This document shows, piece after piece, positions 13,247 to 20,786 of a stretch of 23,993 bases of DNA. The stretch covers positions 1-23,993 of the forward strand of contig CAJUNZ010000042.1 of the NCBI GenBank assembly GCA_910587755.1. Reading direction: 5' to 3'. Positions within the stretch are counted from its first letter, which is position 1. The number at the start of each line of letters is the position of its first letter. The translations under genes and the position numbers were made by a program. The DNA comes from an uncultured Acetatifactor sp. Lineage in GTDB: Bacteria > Bacillota > Clostridia > Lachnospirales > Lachnospiraceae. The notes beneath the pieces were generated by a model. That model searched no databases and was not told where the DNA came from. It saw only the letters and a program-made list of their open reading frames with translations.

Positions 13247-15627
13247 TATGCCTGGCCTTCCTCCGGCCCCCCAGGGCGTCTGACAGGGAAAGTAACCGTC
13301 ACCACAAACAAGTCCGCATTGGTCTCCCAACGGAATTCTCCGCCGCAGGCCTCGGTAAAGCTCTGTGCGATGGACAGCCCCAGCCCGCTTCCTCCATCCG
13401 TGCGGCTCTGGTCCCCCCTGGCAAAACGCTCCGCAAAATCCATGCCCTTTTTCAGCTCCTGAGAGGAGGTATTCTTGACGCTGGCCGCCGCCTGGTTCCC
13501 TTCAGCCTTAAGGGAGACGTATACCCTGGAGCCGCTCAGGGAATACTGAAGGGCATTCTGAAATAAATTCTGAAACACCCTGTACATCCTCTGTCCGTCC
13601 GCCATAATCAGAATGGGCCCATCCGGGATCTCCATGCGGAACCTCACCTGGCTTTTGCCGATCTGCTCCTCCATATCCGCCAGCGTCTGCTGCAGCAGCC
13701 TGCCGAAATCCAGCTCCTCCATGTGCATGGGCAGCTCCCCGGAAGCCGCCTTGCTGACGGCAAACACATCCTGCACCATATTCTTCAGTCTCTGAGATTT
13801 CTCATCCAGAATCTTCACGTAGTCTGTCACATGATCGGGCAGATTTTCCTCCTGTTTCAAAAACTGCACATAGCTGATAATGGAGGTCAGAGGGGTCTTG
13901 ATATCATGGGACACATTGGCGATCAGCTCCACCTTCATGCGCTCGCTTCTCATCTGCTCATCCACCGCGCTTTTCATGCCATGGCGGATATCCTCCAGCT
14001 GCCCCAGGACACTGTCCAGATCTCCTGTGCCGAAACCAGACAGATCGGCTCCTTCAGAGCCAAAGTCTGTCTCACAGCCCTCTTCTGTGCCGGAATCTGT
14101 CCCGCCGCCGGACCCGTAATCACCCCTGCGGATATCGCTGATACGGCGGGAAAGCTCCTCCATCTCCCTTGCGGTCTCCATATTTTTCACTCCCACCAGG
14201 TACTCCACTGCCAAAAAAAACACCGTTCCAAGAAAAAGCAGCACCGCCGTTACCCAGATATACTGCTTTCCCCCTGGGTTCAAAACCCTGGCAGAAATCA
14301 TAAACAGTCCGTAAAATACACTCAGGCCAAAAACAGCTCTGGTTCTGCGGGCCATCCTTCTGGCCGGGGGCCATCCCATCTGCCTTGCGGAAAATTTCCT
14401 GAGGATTTTTCCCGTGAGACTCTGCCGCCAGATCCTTTTGTTGTAGCGCAGATCATTCCAGACCAGATAAATTCCCAAAAACAGCAGGGACCAGTACACC
14501 ACAGGAAAGCTCCTCACAAATTCCCCCAGATAATAGCTCAGCTTGTTCAGAGTATACCCATACTCTTCCCCATACGCTATCATCTGCTCGGTCTCCTGCC
14601 ATAGTTCGTATCCATATCCGCTTCCTGCATGCCTCCCCAGCAGCAGAAGAGGCAGCGCAAACAAAAGCAGCAGCTTAAACTCCAGCCACATCCGTCCCTG
14701 AAAACGGGCTATGGCCACCTCTGCCTCTCTCCTTCCCCTTCGGGTCAAGAATGACAGGAAAAACAGTACCGCACCCATGCCCAGGCATACTATATCGCGC
14801 TTAAGGCGATCCTGTCTCTGCTTCCAGCTATTCGCCATCCAGTACAGATCGTCGCTCACCTGCTGATACTGCTCCATGTACATCATGGGCTCCCGGGCAG
14901 CAGCCATGCAGACCCGAATCTTCTTCACCTCGTCCCCGGCCGGAAAATTCGAGTACCCTGGCAGATACCACTGGTCTTCCATCTGATAATAGCCGTCGCC
15001 ATACACATTCTGCTCCACCCCGTCCTGGAATATTCTTACCTTCTCTCCGTCAAAATACAGAAGAAACCCATACCCGTCCGGAGGGGTCACACTGCCCTTT
15101 GCCAGAAAATTTCCCTCCCCGGAGAGGATTCCGCAGGAGGCAAAATCAAAATTGGCGTGCTTCTGTTCCCCGTCAGCATAAACCGCATACAGAAGGTTTT
15201 TGTTCCCTTTGATAGCGTCGTAATATTTTTGAATATACTTTTCCCTCTCCTCCTCCGGGATCCTGTGCTCCGGTTCCCCCATATCCCAGTCGTTCTGGTA
15301 CTGCTGCATCAGGACCCCCTCCACAGCCTCCGTGACCTCCATGTCCGCCTCATAATACACATCATAGTTCCACCCCAGGCCATATGTCCACCGGCTGTCC
15401 CTGCCGGCCTCAATGGCCAGAAAAGTCTCCAGAACCCCCGAGATATACTCCCGGAACCGACTGCTGTGCTGATAGTTTTCTTCCACGATCAAGGGAAGTT
15501 CCTGCAGTTTCCTGTCACTGGGCTTGTCCCTCCATATCCCCCCAAGGCCCGCTGCCATCAGGCTGATGCCCAGAAAGAAAATAAGAAAGCTAACTGTGTT
15601 TTTCCTGTTTTTCCATTTTGTATCCAA
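13246..15627 (-). CDS. Membrane sensor histidine kinase
   Basis: This 793-aa kinase has a membrane helix at about residues 11-31 and a large extracytoplasmic domain (about 33-275) of unknown ligand. More helices lie near 279-294, 317-331, 371-390, 431-447 and 456-475. A Gly/Ser/Asp/Glu-rich linker (about 502-540) leads to the dimerisation domain with phospho-accepting His574 (NVSHDIKTPLTS). The ATP-binding domain has the N-box NLFQNALQYS and the G-box DGGSGLGLS. The start is probably a TTG at 15627, overlapping the regulator gene by 38 nt, because the next ATG would cut the first helix. It is coupled to the response regulator upstream. Its signal cannot be read from sequence. The kinase ends 233 bp before the dehydratase gene. 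Confidence 0.9.
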   Translation of the reverse strand: MDTKWKNRKNTVSFLIFFLGISLMAAGLGGIWRDKPSDRKLQELPLIVEENYQHSSRFREYISGVLETFLAIEAGRDSRWTYGLGWNYDVYYEADMEVTEAVEGVLMQQYQNDWDMGEPEHRIPEEEREKYIQKYYDAIKGNKNLLYAVYADGEQKHANFDFASCGILSGEGNFLAKGSVTPPDGYGFLLYFDGEKVRIFQDGVEQNVYGDGYYQMEDQWYLPGYSNFPAGDEVKKIRVCMAAAREPMMYMEQYQQVSDDLYWMANSWKQRQDRLKRDIVCLGMGAVLFFLSFLTRRGRREAEVAIARFQGRMWLEFKLLLLFALPLLLLGRHAGSGYGYELWQETEQMIAYGEEYGYTLNKLSYYLGEFVRSFPVVYWSLLFLGIYLVWNDLRYNKRIWRQSLTGKILRKFSARQMGWPPARRMARRTRAVFGLSVFYGLFMISARVLNPGGKQYIWVTAVLLFLGTVFFLAVEYLVGVKNMETAREMEELSRRISDIRRGDYGSGGGTDSGTEEGCETDFGSEGADLSGFGTGDLDSVLGQLEDIRHGMKSAVDEQMRSERMKVELIANVSHDIKTPLTSIISYVQFLKQEENLPDHVTDYVKILDEKSQRLKNMVQDVFAVSKAASGELPMHMEELDFGRLLQQTLADMEEQIGKSQVRFRMEIPDGPILIMADGQRMYRVFQNLFQNALQYSLSGSRVYVSLKAEGNQAAASVKNTSSQELKKGMDFAERFARGDQSRTDGGSGLGLSIAQSFTEACGGEFRWETNADLFVVTVTFPVRRPGGPEEGQA

Positions 15628-16300
15628 TGCCCCACACCACCTTTATATATTCTGGCTCTTTTGGATTCAGCTCCAGCTTCTCCCGGATCCGCCGGATATG
15701 CACCATCACAGTGTTCTCTGAGGAAAAAGCTTCCTCTTCCCACACCCTGCGGTAGATCTCCTCCGCCGGAAAAATACGGCCCGGATTGCGCATGAACAGG
15801 TCCACAATCCTAGTCTCCGTGGCGGTCAGCTTCACCGGCTCCCCGTCCGCATAGAGCACCCTTTCCTGCGTCCGGTAGACCAGCCTGCCGTTCTTGATCT
15901 CGTCCGCCCTGCTTCCCGCATTGATGTCTCCCAGACAAGTGTATCTGCGCAGATGGCTCTTTACCCGGGCCGCCAGCTCCTGGGGGTTGTAAGGCTTGGC
16001 CACATAGTCATCCGCCCCCATGGACAGACCCAGAACTTTGTCCGTGTCCTCGCTTTTGGCGCTGAGCACAATGATGGGAATGTTCTGCTTTTCCCTGATG
16101 CGCATCACCGCCGACAGCCCGTCCAGCCTGGGCATCATCACATCCATCAGCACCAGGCGCACCTGGCGGGAGGCCAGAATGTCCAGGGCCTGAAGTCCGT
16201 CATAAGCCTTCAAAACCTCATACCCCTCCCCCTCCAGAAGAATGCTGATCGCCTTCACAATCTCTCTGTCGTCATCTACCACCAGTACACACTCACCCAT
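15590..16300 (-). CDS. OmpR/PhoB-family response regulator
   Basis: This protein of about 236 aa has a receiver domain (acidic pocket VVDDD, phospho-acceptor Asp in LVLMDVMMP, Lys in VAKPYNP) and a C-terminal winged-helix domain (LTATETRIVDLF, then SENTVMVHIRRIREKLE and VVWGIGYK). It is the partner of the overlapping kinase. ATG 16300 gives MGECVLVVDDD; GTG codons at 16312 and 16309 are alternatives. The 11-bp repeats at 16403-16435 suggest autoregulation. It is a paralogue of the regulator at 23029-23721. Confidence 0.93.
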   Translation of the reverse strand: MGECVLVVDDDREIVKAISILLEGEGYEVLKAYDGLQALDILASRQVRLVLMDVMMPRLDGLSAVMRIREKQNIPIIVLSAKSEDTDKVLGLSMGADDYVAKPYNPQELAARVKSHLRRYTCLGDINAGSRADEIKNGRLVYRTQERVLYADGEPVKLTATETRIVDLFMRNPGRIFPAEEIYRRVWEEEAFSSENTVMVHIRRIREKLELNPKEPEYIKVVWGIGYKMEKQEKHS

Positions 16301-16402
16301 TTCAGACACCACACCTTTCCGCAGCCTGGAATCTCCTGCTCTCCACGGAAGCCGGCCGCTGAATCCTCAAGCTGATATCAGCATACATTTCACTTATTAC
16401 AA

Positions 16403-16435
16403 AAATTTTGACAGAATTCTTACGAATTTCTTACA
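16403..16435 (-). promoter_or_regulatory. Tandem 11-bp OmpR-type boxes upstream of the regulator
   Basis: Read on the minus strand, three consecutive 11-nt units occur: TGTAAGAAATT, CGTAAGAATTC and TGTCAAAATTT. A looser fourth (TTGTAATAAGT) runs into a possible -10 (TGTAAT, 16401-16396). Head-to-tail 11-bp repeats are the normal binding pattern of OmpR/PhoB dimers. The poor -35 on this strand fits an activated, self-regulated promoter. Confidence 0.65.
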
Positions 16436-16437
16436 AT
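16408..16437 (+). promoter_or_regulatory. Rightward promoter overlapping the regulator boxes
   Basis: TTGACA (16408-16413) and TACAAT (16432-16437) with an 18-bp spacer face the nitroreductase gene. The spacer is made of the 11-bp boxes, so regulator binding would block or alter this promoter. Confidence 0.55.
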
Positions 16438-16530
16438 GGTTTCGGACCGCCATACTCCAGGCCCGGCTCTCTGCCCTCTATCTTACCTCCTGGGCTCCCA
16501 AAACGCAATGTGCCGGTCCCTCTTTCCAGC

Positions 16531-16553
16531 AGTTTCTAGATAACAGTTTCTAA
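16531..16553 (+). repeat. Direct repeat upstream of the nitroreductase promoter
   Basis: CAGTTTCTA occurs at 16531-16539 and 16545-16553, 14 bp apart, about 33 bp before the -35 box at 16586. It may be a regulator site or chance. The 363-bp gap 16313-16675 otherwise holds only the promoters described; no credible gene is seen in it. Confidence 0.35.
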
Positions 16554-16585
16554 ACAAAGGACAAGAAAGAAAATTTTCAAGCGCC

Positions 16586-16614
16586 TTGCAACCGGCAGGA
16601 AAACATGGTATCAT
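16586..16614 (+). promoter_or_regulatory. Promoter of the nitroreductase gene
   Basis: TTGCAA (16586-16591) and TATCAT (16609-16614) are 17 bp apart, about 60 bp before the nitroreductase ATG. AGGAGG at 16662-16667 provides a strong ribosome site. Confidence 0.65.
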
Positions 16615-16675
16615 AAGAAAAATATGAAACCGGTTCACTTGTCCAGGAAAATGGTAAATCCAGGAGGTTCCGAAA

Positions 16676-17215
16676 ATGACTGCAAACGAATGTATCAGAG
16701 GGCGCAGAAGCATCCGCAGGTTCACCGACCAGCCCGTCTCCCATGAGCTGCTGGCCCAGGTGGTGGAGACCGCTTCCTACGCCCCCAGCTGGAAACACAC
16801 TCAGATCGTCCGCTATATCGCCGTGGAAGGGGAGAAGAAAGCCGCCCTTGCCAAATGCACCAGTATTTTCCCGGGAAACGGAAAAATCATGGAGAATGCT
16901 CCTGTGGTTATGGCCGTCACCATGATTAAGGGCCGCAGCGGCTATGAGCGGGACGGGTCTTTTTCCACCCCCAAGGGTGACAGATGGCAGATGTATGATG
17001 CAGGCGCCGCGGGAGAGGCTTTCTGCCTGGCCGCCTATGAACAGGGCCTGGGCACCGTAATTATGGGGCTGTTCGACGAAGAAGACATCGCAAAGTTACT
17101 GGAACTCCCTGAGGACAGGGAGCTTGTGGCATTGATTCCCGTGGGCTATCCCGCCGAGGAACCCGCCGCCCCCAGACGCAAGGCGGTGGAGGAATTGTTG
17201 TCCTACCAGTCCTGA
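16676..17215 (+). CDS. Nitroreductase-family FMN oxidoreductase
   Basis: This 179-aa protein has the nitroreductase fold. The N-terminal FMN-phosphate motif RGRRSIRRFTDQPV is clear, followed by ASYAPSWKHTQIVRY and later by GAAGEAFCLAAYEQGLGTVIMG and LIPVGYPAEE. Such enzymes use NAD(P)H to reduce nitro compounds, quinones or flavins, and the physiological substrate is unknown. It is monocistronic, with its own promoter and a terminator at 17310-17344. It starts divergently from the response regulator, whose boxes overlap a second possible promoter for this gene. Confidence 0.92.
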   Translation: MTANECIRGRRSIRRFTDQPVSHELLAQVVETASYAPSWKHTQIVRYIAVEGEKKAALAKCTSIFPGNGKIMENAPVVMAVTMIKGRSGYERDGSFSTPKGDRWQMYDAGAAGEAFCLAAYEQGLGTVIMGLFDEEDIAKLLELPEDRELVALIPVGYPAEEPAAPRRKAVEELLSYQS

Positions 17216-17227
17216 GGCATCCCTGAA

Positions 17228-17301
17228 CATGTTTGAAAATTCATTCCGCTATCTCCCGGAAACTGTGATGTACCTCTGTCAGAAAGCTATTTTCAAACAT
17301 G
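17228..17301. repeat. 13-bp perfect inverted repeat after nitroreductase
   Basis: CATGTTTGAAAAT (17228-17240) and ATTTTCAAACATG (17289-17301) are perfect inverted repeats around 48 nt. The left arm begins 13 nt after the nitroreductase stop and the right arm ends 8 nt before the terminator. It could be an RNA stem in the nitroreductase 3' UTR or pyrB leader, or the ends of a tiny decayed element. Confidence 0.7.
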
Positions 17302-17309
17302 CTCCAGCC

Positions 17310-17344
17310 AGGAGTCGAAGAGATTATCTCTTCGACTCCTTTTT
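17310..17344 (+). terminator. Strong intrinsic terminator upstream of pyrB
   Basis: AGGAGTCGAAGAGA (17310-17323) pairs perfectly with TCTCTTCGACTCCT (17327-17340) around a 3-nt loop and runs into a five-T stretch (17340-17344). It ends nitroreductase transcription and, if pyrB has no promoter after it, could act as an attenuator for pyrBI. Confidence 0.92.
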
Positions 17345-17346
17345 CG

Positions 17347-17392
17347 GGAGCCAGGGAAGAATATCTTTGATATCTCTGACTTCTCCGGCTCC
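17347..17392 (+). other. Second stem-loop between the terminator and pyrB
   Basis: GGAGCC (17347-17352) pairs with GGCTCC (17387-17392), and inner ATATC (17361-17365) with GATAT (17369-17373). No convincing sigma-A promoter for pyrB is seen between here and its ribosome site; a weak TATTCT lies near 17419. The role is unknown. Confidence 0.45.
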
Positions 17393-17442
17393 TTATCCTG
17401 AACCGAAATGAGGCTGATATTCTAATTTTGAGAGGAGTAAAA

Positions 17443-18393
17443 ATGAGACACTTAATGAGTCCCCTGGATTTTACGACTGCGGAGCTGGAACGGCTCTTTG
17501 ACCTGGCAAACGACATTGAATGGAATCCCTCCAGATACGCCCACGCCTGTGATGGGAAGATTCTCGCCACCTGTTTCTATGAGCCCAGCACCCGCACCAG
17601 GCTGAGTTTTGAATCCGCCATGACCAGGCTGGGTGGAAGTGTCATAGGCTTTTCCGACGCCGCTTCCTCCTCTGCTTCCAAAGGGGAAAGCGTGTCCGAC
17701 ACCATCCGTGTTATCTCCGCCTACGCAGATATCTGTGCCATGCGCCACCCAAAAGAAGGCGCTCCCATGGTAGCGGCAGAGAAATCCCACATCCCCGTCA
17801 TCAACGCCGGCGACGGCGGACACCAGCATCCCACCCAGACTCTCACCGACCTGCTGACCATCCGCAGCCTGAAAGGTCGCCTGGGAGGTTTTACCATCGG
17901 CCTCTGCGGCGATTTGAAGTTCGGCCGCACTGTCCACTCTCTGATCCATGCCCTGGTGCGCTACAAGGACATCCGTTTTATCTTTATCTCCCCTGAGGAG
18001 CTGCGGGTGCCTGATTACATCACGGACATGCTCCGGGATAAAAACATTCCTTTCCAGGAGGTGATCCGTCTGGAAAATGTCATGCCGGAACTGGATCTGC
18101 TGTACATGACAAGGGTCCAGAGAGAGCGCTTTTTTAACGAAGAAGACTATGTAAGGCTGAAAGATTTCTATATTCTCAACAGGGACAAGATGGCTCTGGC
18201 CAAAAAGGACATGCTGGTTCTCCATCCCCTCCCCAGGGTAAACGAGATATCCGTGGAAGTGGACGATGACCCCAGAGCGGCATACTTTAAGCAGGCCCAG
18301 TACGGCGTCTATGTGCGCATGGCTCTGATGCTGACACTTTTGGATCTGGATGCTGATTTTGTAGAGGGCACACGCCCGGAAAGAAGGGGATAA
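17443..18393 (+). CDS. pyrB: Aspartate carbamoyltransferase catalytic subunit
   Basis: PyrB condenses carbamoyl phosphate and aspartate to carbamoylaspartate, the committed step of pyrimidine synthesis. The 316-aa length matches the family. The carbamoyl-phosphate loop reads YEPSTRTRLSFESA; GGHQHPTQTLTDLL and HPLPRVNEI are also diagnostic. ATG 17443 has GAGAGGAG 5 nt upstream. An in-frame TTG at 17428 would place the ribosome site inside the coding region and is rejected. It is followed after 2 nt by pyrI, so the holoenzyme is the allosteric type. No other pyr genes are in the window. Confidence 0.97.
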   Translation: MRHLMSPLDFTTAELERLFDLANDIEWNPSRYAHACDGKILATCFYEPSTRTRLSFESAMTRLGGSVIGFSDAASSSASKGESVSDTIRVISAYADICAMRHPKEGAPMVAAEKSHIPVINAGDGGHQHPTQTLTDLLTIRSLKGRLGGFTIGLCGDLKFGRTVHSLIHALVRYKDIRFIFISPEELRVPDYITDMLRDKNIPFQEVIRLENVMPELDLLYMTRVQRERFFNEEDYVRLKDFYILNRDKMALAKKDMLVLHPLPRVNEISVEVDDDPRAAYFKQAQYGVYVRMALMLTLLDLDADFVEGTRPERRG

Positions 18394-18395
18394 GC

Positions 18396-18836
18396 ATGCT
18401 GAATGTAGGAAAAATTGAAGAGGGAATCGTGCTGGATCACATTAAGGCAGGAAAGAGCCTGGATATCTACGAGCTCCTGCAGCTGCACAAGCTGGACTGC
18501 ACCGTGGCCATTATCAAAAATGCCAGGAGCAACAAAATGGCCAAAAAGGACATCCTGAAGGTGGAATGCAATATGGACATGCTGGACCTGGACGTGCTTG
18601 CCTTTATCGACCACAATATTACCATTAACATCATTAAAAATGGAGAGATCGCGGAGAAAAAAGAATTGTCCCTGCCCAAAAAGATCAAAAATGTCATCCG
18701 CTGCCACAATCCCAGGTGCATCACTTCCATTGAGCAGGAGCTGCCCCATATCTTCTACCTGGCTGACGCTCAGAAGGAAATTTACCGCTGCAAATACTGT
18801 GACGAGAAGTATATGTCCTCGGGAAAAGCTTTTTAG
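18396..18836 (+). CDS. pyrI: Aspartate carbamoyltransferase regulatory subunit
   Basis: This 146-aa regulatory chain binds nucleotide effectors with its N-terminal domain (VGKIEEGIVLDHIKAGKS) and the catalytic chain through a C-terminal zinc domain. The four zinc cysteines are visible as CHNPRC and CKYC. It starts 2 nt after the pyrB stop, so the subunits are coupled. Copy B of the 59-bp palindrome begins 10 nt after its stop. Confidence 0.97.
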   Translation: MLNVGKIEEGIVLDHIKAGKSLDIYELLQLHKLDCTVAIIKNARSNKMAKKDILKVECNMDMLDLDVLAFIDHNITINIIKNGEIAEKKELSLPKKIKNVIRCHNPRCITSIEQELPHIFYLADAQKEIYRCKYCDEKYMSSGKAF

Positions 18837-18846
18837 CGTATGATAT

Positions 18847-18905
18847 TGCAGACCGCCAGGATTTACAGTGGTTTACTCGTGAAAGCACCTGGCTGGCGGT
18901 CTGCA
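18847..18905 (+). repeat. 59-bp palindromic repeat, copy B
   Basis: Perfect 13-bp arms (18847-18859 and 18893-18905) close an imperfect hairpin. The reverse complement matches window positions 1-59 with two differences. It lies 10 nt after pyrI, so it will be the 3' end of the pyrBI transcript. A 7-bp inverted repeat (TACTGCA 18915-18921, TGCAGTA 18935-18941) follows it. Confidence 0.88.
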
Positions 18906-18948
18906 GTCGAGTTGTACTGCATATTTAACCGGTGTGCAGTATAAATTG

Positions 18949-18973
18949 AGCAGGGGAGATTTTCTCCCCTGCT
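18949..18973 (-). terminator. Terminator hairpin of the AAA-ATPase gene
   Basis: AGCAGGGGAG (18949-18958) pairs with CTCCCCTGCT (18964-18973) around a short AT loop, directly after the stop of the minus-strand ATPase gene. The following sequence (CAATTTATA on the minus strand) is only moderately T-rich. It may act in both directions and also stop pyrBI transcription. Confidence 0.75.
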
Positions 18974-18975
18974 GA

Positions 18976-20556
18976 TTACATTCTCTCAATCACGCAGCTG
19001 TGTTCTTTTGTTTTCGGATCATAATTAATTCCTGCCATCACGATCTCACCACCGTAATCCTTTAATACCGCAGGATAATTTCTTTCCTTGATCTGCCCCA
19101 CTGCCCCTTCTGACGATTTATTCCATTTCAGCTCAACCACCAGTGCCGGGAGCAGAGAGTTACGCCTGGGCAGAAACACCACATCTGCAATCCCCTTCCC
19201 CGACGGAAGCTCCTCTATCTTCAGATACTGGTCCATAGCAGCAAGATACGCAAACTTCACCACATACCGCAGCGCCTGCTCATTGTTGTAAAATGTGGGC
19301 GCATACTGGGTGCTGCGTATCTCCTCTATGGTTCTGGCCACCTTCCCCCCGTCGCCCGCAAGGGTATCCTCCAGAAGCTTCCTGGAGCGACTGATCAGAT
19401 CCATCCATTTGGAGTTCACATCCCTGCTCTTTAATATCTTCCGAAACTCAGCCCTCACCTCTTCATTGGGAATATGGGCCGTCCCATCCTCCTCATTCCA
19501 GGTAAGATACCCCAGGTGTATCAGCAGCGTCAGCACATCGTCACGACTCTTGAATGTTTCAAAATCATTTTCAAAGCTATCCGTGTCAACCTCTATCTCT
19601 TCCCCGGAAATCAGCCGGGAGATAATCTCCTGCATTCCCTCAAAATCCATATTGATATATGTCATCAGTGATTCTGCCGCTGAAGTCTTCTGCCAGTAAG
19701 AGCCAAACTTCTTCTTCCTCATGGCCATCATGACCGAATAGGGATTGTAAACTGCGCCCACCCCCGGAAAATCATACCCGTCATACCAGCTCCTGGCCTC
19801 CCCAAAGCTCATGCCGTTACCTTCACACAGCGCCCTTACTTCCGCCTCCGTGAAACCGGTAAATTCAGCAAATGCGCCTGGATCAAAGATGGGATACTCT
19901 AAAAAGTCCGAAATGGCCGACTGGGAACCGTCCTTTTTGATGGGAAGAATTCCCGTCATGTAGGCCGCCGCCACCACCTTGGGAGTGAAGCTGTTGTTCT
20001 TAAACCATCCCCTGAGAAGGTTCAGGTACCTCTTCTGTACCGCCCCGTCGCCCTTCGCCTCACGGATCAGAACATCCCACTCATCTATAATAAAAACAAA
20101 CTCCCTCCCTGTTTTTTCCACGCAGCCGATTAAGGCATCCGTAAGGCTTTTCCCCTCCAGTTCCGGATAGCTTTCTGTTAATTCCCGATATACTGCGTCA
20201 AGAATCATCCCGGGCACATCGAAAAGCGGCAGAGCCTTACCGGCCGCCTCGGAAATAAAACTGGTAATGTCAAGATTGAGCACATGATACTGATTCATAT
20301 GCTTCAGATACCCTTTCGTCCGCGCAATCTCCTTGCCGTCAAAAAGCTTATGAGAGTCGCAGGAGCAGTCATAGTACGCACTCAGCATCTTTGCCGCATA
20401 GGACTTGCCAAAACGCCTGGGTCTGCTGATACAGGTCAGCATATCCATCGTCCCCACTGTGTTGTTGATCAATGTGATCAATCCGGTTTTATCCACATAT
20501 TCTGTCTGCAGGATTTTCTGAAATCCTTCGTTTCCCGGATTAAAATATGTTCCCAT
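18976..20556 (-). CDS. AAA-ATPase / PD-(D/E)XK nuclease-fold protein
   Basis: This 526-aa protein combines an N-terminal AAA-ATPase-like domain with a C-terminal DUF1703-type PD-(D/E)XK domain. It begins MGTYFNPGNEGFQ, then KTGLITLIN; the P-loop is SRPRRFGKSYAAKML and the Walker B FVFIIDEWDVL. The C-terminal nuclease-like motif runs from GIADVVFLPRR to ALVVELKWNKS. These genes are abundant and often multi-copy in Bacteroidetes and Lachnospiraceae, and their function is unproven. ATG 20556 has GGGGAGGG about 8 nt upstream. It has its own candidate promoter and terminator, so it is a stand-alone gene with no link to its neighbours. Confidence 0.9.
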   Translation of the reverse strand: MGTYFNPGNEGFQKILQTEYVDKTGLITLINNTVGTMDMLTCISRPRRFGKSYAAKMLSAYYDCSCDSHKLFDGKEIARTKGYLKHMNQYHVLNLDITSFISEAAGKALPLFDVPGMILDAVYRELTESYPELEGKSLTDALIGCVEKTGREFVFIIDEWDVLIREAKGDGAVQKRYLNLLRGWFKNNSFTPKVVAAAYMTGILPIKKDGSQSAISDFLEYPIFDPGAFAEFTGFTEAEVRALCEGNGMSFGEARSWYDGYDFPGVGAVYNPYSVMMAMRKKKFGSYWQKTSAAESLMTYINMDFEGMQEIISRLISGEEIEVDTDSFENDFETFKSRDDVLTLLIHLGYLTWNEEDGTAHIPNEEVRAEFRKILKSRDVNSKWMDLISRSRKLLEDTLAGDGGKVARTIEEIRSTQYAPTFYNNEQALRYVVKFAYLAAMDQYLKIEELPSGKGIADVVFLPRRNSLLPALVVELKWNKSSEGAVGQIKERNYPAVLKDYGGEIVMAGINYDPKTKEHSCVIERM

Positions 20557-20637
20557 CCGCACCGCCCTCCCCAAGAATAAATCCCAGGCTTCAATATAAT
20601 ACCATATACAAATCACTCAGCTGTTGCATTTAACAGA

Positions 20638-20666
20638 AGTTTATATTCGGTTCGGCAGAAAGTCAA
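20638..20666 (-). promoter_or_regulatory. Candidate promoter of the AAA-ATPase gene
   Basis: TTGACT (20666-20661) and TAAACT (20643-20638) on the minus strand are 17 bp apart. A second AT-rich candidate (GTATTATATTG) lies nearer the gene. The 230-bp gap 20557-20786 otherwise contains only the kinase terminator. Confidence 0.45.
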
Positions 20667-20723
20667 TGCTTTGCGGCAGATTCTTTTATTCCTTTTTTAT
20701 AAAAACCAACTCAAACCACGAAA

Positions 20724-20756
20724 CCAGCCAGGGAAGCTTAAAACTTCCCCGGCTGG
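20724..20756 (-). terminator. Terminator of the second two-component operon
   Basis: CCAGCCAGGGAAG (20724-20736) and CTTCCCCGGCTGG (20744-20756) form a 13-bp stem with one wobble and a 7-nt loop, about 30 nt after the kinase stop. A short TTT follows on the minus strand, so termination efficiency is uncertain. Confidence 0.75.
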
Positions 20757-20786
20757 CATGAAAATACAGCATTACGACCGGCCTGG

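Noticed and set aside
16313..16675. A gene in the 363-bp gap between the regulator and nitroreductase
   Set aside because: Frames here lack ribosome sites and recognisable sequence. The gap is explained by divergent promoters, 11-bp boxes and a direct repeat.
17229..17411. Small 60-codon gene before pyrB
   Set aside because: It spans the inverted repeat and terminator and has a poor ribosome site. The opposite strand begins with the same MFENSF because of the palindrome. It is mentioned only as a possible leader frame.
1..18905. The two 59-bp copies as terminal inverted repeats of an 18.8-kb transposon
   Set aside because: No transposase or integrase is present, each copy is itself a palindrome, and the enclosed genes include core pyrBI. 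A dispersed intergenic element is more likely.
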